Assembly (NCBI GenBank): GCA_030765045.1
Contig: CM060965.1
Location: 19,916,085 to 19,980,084, forward strand
Reading direction: 5' to 3'
Length of the DNA stretch: 64,000 nt
Source of the DNA: Tenodera sinensis
Taxonomy: Eukaryota > Arthropoda > Insecta > Mantodea > Mantidae
Shown: positions 21,204 through 30,644 of the stretch, one piece after another
How positions within the stretch are numbered: position 1 is the first letter of the stretch
How the letters are laid out: every line of letters begins with the position of its first letter
The notes under the pieces: generated by a model
The model's database searches: none
What the model was told of the DNA's origin: nothing
What the model saw: only the letters and a program-made list of their open reading frames with translations
Position numbers and translations under genes: made by a program

Positions 21204-22410
21204 CTAGTGCCTTGCATCTGGCAATGAAGCCATTAGCATTCGTGCCTTCCAATACTTTTGAACTGTAGTTTCTTCTGATCTTAATGCTTCACAGGTCTTC
21301 AAGTGGTCTTCATTCATTTCTGCTGGATCGTTACACAGGACACATATTGGTGAGGCTGAGATACCTATTCTGTAGAGATGACTTACCAAGCAGTTATGAT
21401 TTGTCAATAGTCGGAAGGCTGCTACAGCTGTTTTCCTTGGTCTCTGGGGGATTATATCTGGATTGGAAAGTAGTGTAATCCATTTTTTATCTTTGGCATT
21501 TGTTTCTATTTCTTGTAGGTATGAATGAGAAAAATTTTTAATGATCAAGCGTTTTATTGAGGAATATGAGAAATTGAATTTAGACTTTTGTTTTATTGTT
21601 GTGCCTTTCTTTGCAAGTGAGTCTGCAGCTTCATTCCCCATGACTTCACAGTGTGCTGGAATCCATTGGAGATGAACAGTCTTATTAACTTTTTGGAGTT
21701 GTGTTAACATTTTGTAGCATTCTCTAATTTTTGTTGACTTCTTTGTAGTATTTGAACATATTCCTTGAATTGCAGCTTTAGAATCTGAAAGAATTACTGC
21801 CTTGCTAAATTTATTTAAGGGAAGATTTAATAATTGTCGGAGGGCAATGTATATATCCTCTATTTCTCCATCATAACTTGTTGTGTCTCTGCCAACAGAA
21901 TGATAAAAGGAAAAATGTGAACACGTAACTCCAGCTCCAGTAAGGTTTTCCGTGGAGGATCCATCAGTATATATGTGCAGCCATTCTTCTGTGGGATATC
22001 TAAATTATAGTATTGATTGTTTCCAGAGCTAGAAGTTTTTGTATTTCGCTTAGTGTCTCTGATTTACTTATTTCCTCTATTAATTCCAAACTGAAGGTAG
22101 GTTGCAATAATTCCAATGGATTTTCTCTTATAAGTATATTTTCTCTGGTGTCAGGAATGTTCAATTTGGATTTAATCTGTGTTACCTTTTCTAGGAAACT
22201 ACTATGAGTTTTAAGGACTGAAGGGGGGAGGTTCTCTTCTGTCCATTTAGAGTTTGGCAGTCGTAACATTTTCTCGCGTTGGGGCAATGCTTGTTCTTCT
22301 ATTTTTGTTGTTATTGATGGGGTCCGTGTTAAGGCAAGCATGGCATCAATAGGTGTGGATTTAACTGCTCCAGTGATTAGGCGAAGAGCCTGATTTTGTA
22401 TTGTTCAAGG
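21204..22410 (-). mobile_element. 5'-truncated LINE with RNase H domain and C-terminal CCHC
   Basis: The minus strand encodes the end of a non-LTR retrotransposon ORF2. Near 22400-22330 it reads IQNQALRLITGAVKSTP, the motif after the reverse transcriptase thumb. A linker follows to 22003. The RNase H domain then shows its acids in order: IYTDGSS (D at 21963-21965), DGEIED (E at 21864-21866), ILSDSKAA (D at 21783-21785) and MGNEAADSLAKKG (D at 21621-21623). A C-x2-C...H-x4-C finger (ICVLCND...EDHLKTC) lies near the stop at 21204. An ORF2 RNase H is found in the I, LOA, R1 and related clades. Two lesions are visible: a one-base frameshift at about 22000 and another with a stop near 22405. Everything upstream, including the reverse transcriptase catalytic core, is missing. 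Confidence 0.92.
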
Positions 22411-23264
22411 CACATAAATATTTACTAAACTGAATATATTAATTTCTCTGTTTATTATCATCAAATGCATTCTGAGTTCAAACAATGCTTCTAAGTACAA
22501 TACCAGATAGAACTTTAACGCGACTAAAAAAACTGAAAGGATTAAACCAACTCCAAGAACGCTGTGACTGGTAAATCACCTTCAGTCAGGTGATATCAGT
22601 TGGAAACTACTTTCATACACATTCTTCTGTTTCTGTTACTATTGTTATATTACCTACATGCTTTAATGCGCAAAAAGTTATGGTGGCGGAAAATGTTAGT
22701 AGAACAATTGAAAAAATATGAATCCACGTTAATATCGTGCGTTAACGCGTTGGAAGCCTTGTTTCACTAGTGACGTTATGATTTTCCGCTAATTAAACTC
22801 GCGCGATGCACAGAGACGTAAACGCCGGTTATTAAAATGAGCTTGCCACGCCGCTAGCGTTTTTAAATTGTGGCACCACGGTGCAGATAAACAACAAATA
22901 TAATAATTCATACCCCTCCCACGGGTCAGATACTGCCGCCGAACTTCCCGTCCGTATGGCTTTTGTTATTTCCAATTGTGAATCCACGATAACAAACTTC
23001 AATACACTCACTCGCTTGTTTCCAACGCCAAATGCAACGATCGGTTTATGCTCTCGCAGAAAGTGCTTACAGTCTCCTACAACTTACCCGGACTTATTTA
23101 ATACTTTTCATATATCTCCCCCGTATTCCTTATGTAACTGCTGTACAATGTTCTACAAGTTAATAATGCTAAATCCTCTCCTTTACTTCTCTTAATTGAA
23201 TATCGTACATCCTCAGGATGTTACTATATACCTACGGCAATTTCCTGAAATTGAAACCCATGAA
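22411..23264. other. Unassigned segment
   Basis: Contains a 6-bp stem hairpin (atcacc...ggtgat, near 22576) and a 104-codon plus-strand frame (22881-23195) with no recognised motif. Confidence 0.4.
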
Positions 23265-23365
23265 ACCCAGTCTAGCAAAGCTGAATTATTTTGCAAGAGT
23301 ATGAAATTTAGAATATGCAAAATGTTCAGTGCACTAAATGTACGAAAATACGCAGCATAATTTAA
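23265..23365 (+). repeat. Repeat Q copy 1
   Basis: ccagtctagcaaagctgaatt, tatgaaatttagaat and gttcagtgcactaaatgtac align with 48800-48900. Both copies lie upstream of a family F copy, so Q and F may be parts of one element. Confidence 0.5.
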
Positions 23366-23415
23366 TGAGCAAGGCGAATATTAGAAACGAACTAGATGTA
23401 GTGATCAACTTAAGA

Positions 23416-24267
23416 CAGGGGAAGACAACTTCGGGCCGTGTGACGTATTTAAACGAAGAGCCAGCTTGTACGTTCGTGTGACGTCAGGCGAGAGCAGTGT
23501 ATTGCTATGCAGCCTAGATCAGCGGCGCATGTGTTCAGTTCCCCGTGTTTCACACCAGTGTGAGACCAGGCTTCAAGATGTACAAATATTGTGAACTACG
23601 TTTCAGCTCTTTGCGACCCCGTATTCATTGGATGTTAACAATGTTTCTAGCAGGTAGCAAATTGAATTGATAAATTTACAGTGCGACGATTTGCTGAAGG
23701 ACAAATATAAACACAAGGAAGACTTGGCTAATTGACTTGGCTAACCAGATTTCTGAGGTTATATACCCTTGTTGCACGGGTATTGTGTATGTTTGGTTCT
23801 ACGTATCTGTGCGAACAATTCTTTTCTGTTATGAATCTTTCTAAGTCAAAATCCCGAAGCATATTGTCAAATCACAATCTAACATGCAGTCTTCATTTAC
23901 AAATGTGCCGTACATTACGCCCTAACATTGACAAACCAGTTAAAAAAAAAAAAAGCGAAACGACAAATGTCGGAAAATGTCCACCTAATTGTTCTGTATA
24001 GCTCTCCTCTAGCTCAGGCAAAATAGTTATAATTTCTGTTCTATTTGCGTTATAACATGACTGTTCACATAAACTAGAATATATATATGGCATAAAGCCG
24101 AAATGTAATTATTCAAAATCTGTGGCTATTTCGTAGTTGAAACAGTCAGCATTAAGATTACGATGTCCCGTATCCCATTTCCTCTTGCCCGCTGTTCAAC
24201 TGGCTTGCTCTGGGAGCATGTGTGCTGAGTGGGCTGACGTCACAGCAGCGTTACCTGTCTTCCCCTG
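23416..24267 (+). mobile_element. hAT deletion derivative with perfect 8-bp duplication
   Basis: Terminal inverted repeats CAGGGGAAGACA (left) and TGTCTTCCCCTG (right) are exact over 12 bp. The 8-bp sequence ACTTAAGA flanks both ends (23408-23415 and 24268-24275), the hallmark of hAT insertion. The interior keeps the transposase end: LQCDDLLKDKYKHKEDL (about 23675-23725, followed by a stop), then CMFGSTYLCEQFFSVMN and, near 23930, PNIDKPV. This is the hAT C-terminal dimerisation region, closest by memory to SCAND3/GTF2IRD2-like proteins. The DDE core is absent. At 852 bp the element is far below the usual 2.5-5 kb, so it would depend on a helper. Confidence 0.93.
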
Positions 24268-24276
24268 ACTTAAGAC

Positions 24277-24440
24277 GTACCAACATAGCCAGAGGAAGTC
24301 CTAGAAAGTCTTCAACTACAAACCAAGAGGAAGACGATTAAGGAAACGATGGAACATGTGAGAAAGGAACAAGCCTCAACCTAAACCGTGGCTGGAAGAA
24401 TTCAATGCCCATGGGAAAATCTTAAACATCTTATATCTGC
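24277..24440 (+). mobile_element. LINE ORF2 C-terminal tail
   Basis: A frame reads RKSFNYKPRGRRLRKRWNM and, beyond a stop, KPWLEEFNAHGK. The Y-x-P-x-GRR...KRW pattern is the usual C-terminus of RTE/CR1-like ORF2 proteins. The hAT element was inserted just upstream, and family F sequence follows directly, which suggests F is this LINE's 3' region. Confidence 0.6.
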
Positions 24441-24540
24441 CCACAAAGCCGTAAAAACGCCTCTGCCATAAAGTCGTAAAAAGGGCCTCCGCTCCCATAT
24501 ATTTTACGGAGAACCGTAAAAGTTGGCAAGTATGAACCAT
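24440..24540 (+). repeat. Family F copy 2, hairpin end
   Basis: atctgcccacaaagccgtaaaa, ctccgctcccatatattttacgg and agttggcaagtatg match the other F ends. TTTTACGG (24502-24509) and CCGTAAAA (24514-24521) form a perfect 8-bp stem with a 4-nt loop. Confidence 0.75.
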
Positions 24541-24604
24541 ATGTTTGTGGATTTTCAGGGCAAAGAAAAATAAATGTATATAATTTGAATGAAACTAAAA
24601 AATC

Positions 24605-24760
24605 TGTATTGCAGTCACATGACTTTCTCTACTTTTGTACTACTCCTACAAACATTTATTCCTCCATGCTATTATTCCTGCAGGTGCAACTGGGAGAAAG
24701 TTCAGCACTTGAATAACTGTCCTATTTTAGGGTTGTCATAAAGACACGCCTGCTAATAGA
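24605..24760 (+). repeat. Family X, left-end fragment
   Basis: tctgtattgcagtcacatgactttctctacttttgtac opens the copy at the usual terminus behind an A-run. X order is lost after ctgcaggtgcaactggg. Confidence 0.8.
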
Positions 24761-25410
24761 TCTGTAGAAAAAGACAATTTTAAATATGAATGATAAAGGA
24801 CAAAAAATCGTATAACGCAAAAACATTTGATAGATAAAATGTAATAATGCACATTATAAAATTTGGAAATAGGATAGCTGTTCATTTTAGAATTAGTTAT
24901 TTAATTTTGTGTAGTATACAGATAGTTGTGTAAAATGTTTGAAGAACCACGGGTAATTTGTAAACCAATATCTTCTAAAACACTTAACTGAAATTCAAAA
25001 CGTTGGAACAAATAACAGTAAATTTAGTAATCACACCACAAGCACCAAAAAGTAGACCAATCACTTCCCAATTTGAAATTTTGTATTCGTCTCTTAACGC
25101 ACGCAAGGCTCAAAATGCAGTTTTTTTTCCTTATCATCCTTAATTTTGCTTTTTTTTTTTTTTTTTCCAAATCGGATTGTAAGATCAAGAATTAATCCCC
25201 TATTTTGTTGCCGGTCAATGACAATTACGTCTATTCTTTAATAAACGTAAGGATAGAAAATGTGTTGTCAACGTAAATATCACCACTTCGAAACCATCAC
25301 AATGCACATATATACGTTTCAATAAATTGTAATTAATTTATTCCTGGATATAAAAATCTTGTTACTAATATTTGCACAAACTAATAGTATTTTCTAAACT
25401 TAATCGAACA

Positions 25411-25411
<1 letters not shown>
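24761..25411. other. AT-rich segment with T-runs
   Basis: A (T)18 run occurs near 25150. No gene and no repeat module were recognised. Confidence 0.4.

Positions 25412-25486
<75 letters not shown>
25412..25486 (+). repeat. (TG)n microsatellite, about 37 units
   Basis: Uninterrupted TG dinucleotides lie immediately left of a family X copy. They are not inside X, unlike the arrays at 26075 and 56593. Confidence 0.95.
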
Positions 25487-25488
<2 letters not shown>

Positions 25489-25504
25489 CCAACTAATAAG
25501 TATA

Positions 25505-26072
25505 AATACCTTGCCATGGCCTACAGTAAGCTTTGAGCATTAGTCAAATCTTTTAAAGATGGTCGCTATATGTAGGCTTTGAAATTCCTTTCTCTATGCA
25601 CAGCCAAGATACAAAAAAGTGAATTACTACCTTCCATTTGAAAGAAGTATAAGTACTGCAAAGCTCACACACATAACAAGGAATATCTCCGAAATGGTTC
25701 ACTCCACAAAAAAAATCATTTGGACATAAACTGTGTTTTAACGACATCTACATTTCTTTGTATAGTAACATTTGGTATATCTCTTACGGTTTACTAGTTA
25801 TGCAAAAGTCATCAAGAGTAAACAGAACTCCATGGAATATAGCCAGAAAATTGAACATTTACATTTCATTTGCCATATAAATATCTTAAACATATGGCGT
25901 TGTAATCATAATCGTTAGAGCCGTTTTCGAGAAAATCAAAATTTTCTAGAAGTTTTCCATGCAAAGGGTGGTTTAGGGTGGGGGAATTTTCTTCAAAATC
26001 TTCATGTCGCATCCTTGAAAGACATTAAACTTAAATACCAACTCTAGTTTTTAACTGACTTCTGTTAGGCTG

Positions 26073-26156
<84 letters not shown>

Positions 26157-26340
26157 GAGAGAGAGAGAGAGAGAGAAAGACGCACGAACCTTTTTAAAAA
26201 GTTTTTTTTTTTTTTTTTTTTTAATTTTTTCCCCCCCATTCCTGGGAGCCTCATAACATATATTTCTGGTGAAATCTCGACATCGAATTTTTGGGTGGGA
26301 TACGATACTTCCCCTACTTACTATATACATAGTAAAGAAA
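25505..26340 (+). repeat. Family X, near full-length, with expanded tracts
   Basis: It contains nearly the whole X order from tacagtaagctttgagcattag to ctatatacatagtaaagaaag. The internal seed has become (CA)39 at 26075-26152 followed by (GA)n, and the T-run is 20 or more (about 26201-26222). The left terminus (TCTGATG...) is missing. Confidence 0.85.
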
Positions 26341-26455
26341 GTAAAAATGACAAACGAGACGTAGTTGTTTTGGACTCCATGGTGATTTGGCGAACGTAGC
26401 CATCTTCTGCGACTCTGCTCCATTGCATCTTGAAATCACTGGCACATTACGAGCT

Positions 26456-26487
<32 letters not shown>

Positions 26488-26523
26488 CGTGCGTGTGTGT
26501 GTGTGTGTGTGTGTGTGCGTGTG
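26456..26523 (+). repeat. Imperfect (TG)n with CGTG interruptions
   Basis: TG dinucleotides are broken by gcgcgcgtgcgtgcg in the middle. Frames through it are artefacts. Confidence 0.9.
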
Positions 26524-27149
26524 GTATTTATGTTCCTGCAGCGATAGCGTGACTCGGGACACACTAAAGGCAGTCAGACATTAAACAGATGTGGTCTAAA
26601 TTAAGAGACTGACTGAACACTCCCTTTCCTTATTAATTCTACATCAACGCTCACCAAATTCATCCCTGAGTCGGCGGTTTTAATCTCTAGATTTAACCAA
26701 ATTATTATGATGACGTGAGACCTCTCTTTAGCTAACGTCTTGAAAGAAATTCTCTTAGGAAACAATCGAAGGATGAGGAAATTGCTTGTAAATTTGGTTC
26801 ACCAAGTTCATTACCTTGCGGAACTTCGTATTCTTCCGCTGGTAAGTGAGAGCTCTACACAGAAAATATTAGTGCTGAGATTACCAAGCGACTTGAGGTT
26901 AACTTCAGCACTGGTATTGATTCAAATATGATACATTAACGAGACAAAAATATATAAAATGTTTTGTGAACCACTTAGTAATACTTTAATGTTATATACA
27001 ATTTGGATAAATGGAAATCAAGATAGACAAAAGATCACCATATTTGTAAAGGCTTATCTCAATTAGCAAGAAGCAGATTGAAGAATACAAGATTTTGGAA
27101 GAATATATTGTAAAACAGTGGACAAAGAAAGACAGACATTTTTATAATA
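26524..27149. other. Unassigned segment
   Basis: AT-rich. Short frame at 26740-26931 is unrecognised. It ends where the foldback element begins. Confidence 0.4.
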
Positions 27150-27879
27150 CCAGGTGGAAGTTACTACTTCAGCCATATCTTGACCAGGAATTCTACATGA
27201 GTGTAACAAACATCCCATACCATTATTGACAGAAAAAAAAAGTTTCGCCGAAAAATAATTTGTGTCAAATCTTTGAAGCCATTTACCTTCTTGACGACTG
27301 GTTTAATAATTAACTGTCATGCAAACATTGTGAACAATAGACACGCTTGGGCTTTCACGGCCGGCGTTAATCCAATAGAATTAGTTGTTAACCAGCCAGA
27401 AGTCTCTTTCTCTCTGAAGATGCCTAACGGAGTCTTGGGCGAAACGTCAGATGGTTATTCATCGACTGGACCACGGCCTACAAGCCCGGAAACTATGTTC
27501 TATTGGATTGTGAACAATGCTGTAATGCATTTCTACTTTAATTAGAATTAATTTAGTCACAATTTAACGTCAAATTTGTCATGCAAAATCTAATTTGTAA
27601 GAGAGATTTGGCAACGTCACGTTACGATTAAATTGTGATTAAATTCGTTCGAATTAAGGCACAAATGCATTACAGCATTGTTCACATAAAGTTTGCGCGA
27701 CAGTGAAATAATAAACCATTTATATACATTCGCTAAGAAGCTAGATGGCTCCAAATATTTGACACAACTTTTTTTGGCGAAACAGTTTTTATGAACAATA
27801 ATCATATTAGACATATTCGTTACACTCAATATGTAGAATCCCTGGTTAACGTGTGGCCGAAGCAGTATTTTCCACCCTG
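27150..27879. mobile_element. Foldback (long inverted repeat) element, about 550 bp without its insert
   Basis: The two halves are near inverted copies of each other about a centre near 27598. Inner arms are perfect over 24 bp (27509-27532 with 27665-27688). Outer pairs include cttctt...ccattt with aagaagctagatggct, and tgtgtcaaat (27261-27270) with atttgacaca. The outermost parts are ccaggtggaagttactacttc at 27150 and the inverted gaagcagtattttccaccctg ending at 27879, next to TA on each side. Such ends recall TA-target (Tc1/mariner-group) elements. The left arm is interrupted by a 168-bp unit. Confidence 0.88.
27339..27506 (+). mobile_element. 168-bp Penelope-like/hammerhead-motif unit inserted in foldback arm
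   Basis: It is bounded by perfect 12-bp duplications ATTGTGAACAAT (27327-27338 and 27507-27518). Deleting the unit plus one duplication restores the palindrome arm, so this is a genuine insertion. Inside are GGGCTTTCACGGCCGG (27349-27364) and its near inverse CCACGGCCTACAAGCCC (27471-27487), plus CTGAAGA (27414-27420), a GCC...GGC pair, GAAAC (27441-27445) and GTC. These strings recall the conserved terminal region of Penelope-like elements, which carry hammerhead ribozymes. CTGAAGA versus the CTGANGA box fits, but an extra T before stem II makes catalytic activity doubtful. Confidence 0.7.
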
Positions 27880-27894
27880 TATATACCTACCAGG

Positions 27895-27985
27895 CAAGTG
27901 CAACCTTCAAAATCTGTGTTTCCGATGAAATCTAGATACTGCATTTTTCGGTTTAATACCCTAAGTAAGCGCCAGAGAAAGTAAG
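27895..27985 (+). repeat. Family X, right-end scrap
   Basis: tgtttccgatgaaatctagatactgcatttttcgg and the terminal gccagagaaagtaag match the X right end. Confidence 0.6.
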
Positions 27986-28675
27986 AAGAGTGATGGAAGA
28001 AAACTACTGACCTCAAAGCGATTTAAACACAAAGAAGAATATTTTGAAGGAGGAAAATGCACAGACACTGCACCAGATAGTCTTCAAGAACAGATAGAAA
28101 GCAACGCGCTGCATTACAAAGCGGTTATCTGTTGGGATTAGGCAGTGCAGGGATGCTGTTGCTCCCACTGCTGCAATAATTAATGAAATTGTTCCCAGCT
28201 CTTTCCGCGGGCCCGACATTAATGTAAATTAATTCTGCAAGTGACGCGTTTTCTGCACCAGAGTGTTTATATTCAAAAAGACGCAAGAGAGTGAGTGCCA
28301 TGAAGATTCCGCCAAGTCGAGCCGTTTTTTCCTTGTCGCTGTAGTCCCTGGTTTAATTCCCGAACTTCATTATACTAAGTCCTCGCATATCCTGCAATCT
28401 GACCCTAGAGACTCCCGCGAGGTTCGCACCTCTGTTCCGTCAACCAACAGTTTTGCCAGGGGTTACGGTGATGAAGTGTCCAACACATGCGTGCAGGAGG
28501 AAAAAGCACATGTCTGCAATAACACTGCTACAAGATGTCAGGAAAATTAAACGAGCATTGATGCAGGGTCTTACAAAATTTAGAAATAATGTCGAATCAA
28601 ACAATTCTTCCCCAAGTAATAGATCCATGTGGAAAGAACGTTACATTTATGCAAACCACAGATTCAGAATCGAAG
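27986..28675. other. Unassigned segment
   Basis: Frames at 28013-28219 (minus), 28263-28550 and 28453-28833 (plus) are unrecognised. The last runs into SINE C. No repeat module is seen. Confidence 0.4.
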
Positions 28676-29090
28676 TCAGCGTAGCGCAGTTGGTAGAGCG
28701 CTTGCCTCTGGCGCGGAGGACCCGGGTTCGATCCCCGGTGATGGGGGATTTTCCTCCGATGGGAGGTCTGGCACGGGGTGCACTCTGCCTCGTTAGGTCC
28801 CGGGGGGTCCAATTGAGGAGCTACTTGATGTAGAAGTAGCGGGGGGGGGGCGTTTAAGGGCCCGTCGACAGCTAGGTCATTTGGGTGTAGAAGTAGCGGC
28901 CCCAGGTCGCGAAGGCAACATAACTGGCCGGGAGGGCTCGGGGCGCTGACCGCGTTCCACCCTCCAGTACTACACCCCACCAATGACGCCTGTAGTGGGC
29001 AGAGGTGGAGGACGCAGCGGCTGGGCGGCAAGTCTTGGCCCTTCATGGGCTGTTGCGCTAGGGGTTTAGTTTTTTGTCATAAAAGAATAA
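28676..29090 (+). repeat. SINE C copy 2, most complete, with a 43-bp insert
   Basis: The tRNA-like head GCGCAGTTGGTAGAGCGC with box B GGGTTCGATCCC and T-stem CCGGG/CCCGG is followed by gggattttcctccgatggg, ccaattgaggagc, ccgggagggctc, gcgttccaccctcc, acgcctgtagtgggcag and gggctgttgcgctagg. Between 28843 and 28885 lies an extra piece flanked by direct TGTAGAAGTAGCGG repeats (28829-28842 and 28886-28899). The head is not a usable tRNA gene, since acceptor ends do not pair. The 149-codon minus-strand frame across it is incidental. Confidence 0.88.
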
Positions 29091-29399
29091 GTTATTTCTC
29101 CAGAGTAATAATGACGTGGCCTTAAGAGGAGAAGTTAACAATAATAATAATAAACAATAATATATTATGCGTTACATTCACATGGCTTTCCCTACCATTC
29201 TTCGAGAAACTGTTCTTATAGATGCTTACTCCTCTAGTCACGTTATATTCAGATAAATACGAAGAAATTGTTAGGAGCAAAGAAGATTACCTAGAGAAAT
29301 ACATAAGGCTTAAGCGGATGGCTGTGAAATTCTGTTCTCTTTATATGAACTGAGAACAGGAAATAAACAAAGGAAAGAAAAGAAAGAAGCTACTTTCCA
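29091..29399. other. Unassigned segment with short ATA repeats
   Basis: aataataataataaac near 29140 could be a decayed SINE tail. Nothing else is recognised. Confidence 0.35.
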
Positions 29400-29830
29400 C
29401 TGGAGCAAATTATAAGCATTTTTAAATTTCAAACAAAAAAATATTTGTATTCCAGAAACGGTACAAGCCATTAAAATTTTTATTGGGCATTAAGTGTATG
29501 TTTTAACAAAATCTACATTTTCTGTGTCTATCTCTTAATGTTTTTCGATTTACCAACTATACAGGTCACTCAGAGTGAAGGGAACTTACATTTTAATCCA
29601 AGTCGTTTGAGCCATTTTTTGAGAAAATAAGTTTCGAAAAATGTTTCATAAAAAGGATAATTTGAGTTTGAGGTGTGTCGCATGCTGCCCCCCCCCCCCC
29701 CCACACACACACACACACGAGCCCGTTTCCCTACAATATTAGCTTTTATTCAGTTGGCATTCAAGCATGTACTACCAGGGTACAGCACTTCCTCTTACCT
29801 GCTTTATATAGGTAGCAGAGAATGCAAAAA
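29400..29830 (+). repeat. Family X, decayed right two-thirds
   Basis: gcattaagtgtatgttttaac, tctatctcttaatg, aatccaagtcgtttgagccatttt and ggtagcagagaatgc keep X order. A C15 run (29688-29702) and a short (CA)n replace the usual seed region. Confidence 0.7.
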
Positions 29831-30640
29831 CTGTTTGGTTTATTAATAATTCATTGAAAAGAATAAAACCACGATCGTGCTGAAAAACGTATGAAATGCA
29901 CCACAGGTATTCCTCGATTCCGCAATAAAGCACGTTCCCCATTCATATCGAAATAAACTATATCGAATGCTGTTTACTGCCCCATTTGACAGGAAAATAT
30001 AAACCCTTGCAGTACCAGATAGTGGCGGTTCTTGGAATAAAAATGCTCATTCATCCTGAAGGGGAATGAAGTCGTGACCTCTCGACATACGGCTCATCAC
30101 CCAAGTTCGTGGCTGACATTTTAAACCAGAAGTTTTCAACGTCCAAATTGATGAAAAAAGAGGAGACATGCAGGAGCAGCATCTGGTTATCTGCAAGATC
30201 AATCCGAACAACCTTTGGCGTTCGTTCAGACAACGGGTATTGGCTCAGATAACAGAGCTGTCCGATACACCAGGCAGTGCCCGTGTCATCGGCAATGGTT
30301 CCACCAAACACTAGCAAAACAAACTCTGTGACTCTTTAAATACAGGGCGGCGACTGCTACGTGTACTGCCATTTGTAATCAAACTATTAGTCTTGTGTTT
30401 CAAACATCAGTCCTCCAGCAAACAAAATAGCTAATCCACCGTAGAAGCTTTGAGAAGTAAATCAGTACTTGGGCAAATACACAGCTGAAATTCGGAAAAG
30501 GTGTAGCAAGTATACTCGAAAGAAAATAAACAAACTTTATATTATTCAATATTATTAGTTATTACAAGGGGCTGGTTTTTTTATTACGATTACACGTTTT
30601 GGGACTTCCTGAATAATAATATAATAATAAAAAAAAAAAA
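29831..30640. other. Unassigned segment
   Basis: An 88-codon minus-strand frame (30051-30317) shows no domain I know. The right edge is an A-run in front of a full X copy. Confidence 0.4.
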
Positions 30641-30644
30641 AAAT

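Noticed and set aside
26031..26423. Long open frames through CA/TG, ATT and A/T arrays (also at 9183, 15103, 47562, 56443)
   Set aside because: They are dipeptide or homopolymer translations of microsatellites.
28676..28745. tRNA-like cloverleaf with good D and T arms
   Set aside because: Acceptor ends do not pair and a SINE C body follows directly, so it is a SINE head and not a tRNA gene.
28597..29046. 149-codon minus-strand frame, the second longest in the window
   Set aside because: It lies wholly across SINE C and its insert on the antisense strand and has no protein-like motif.
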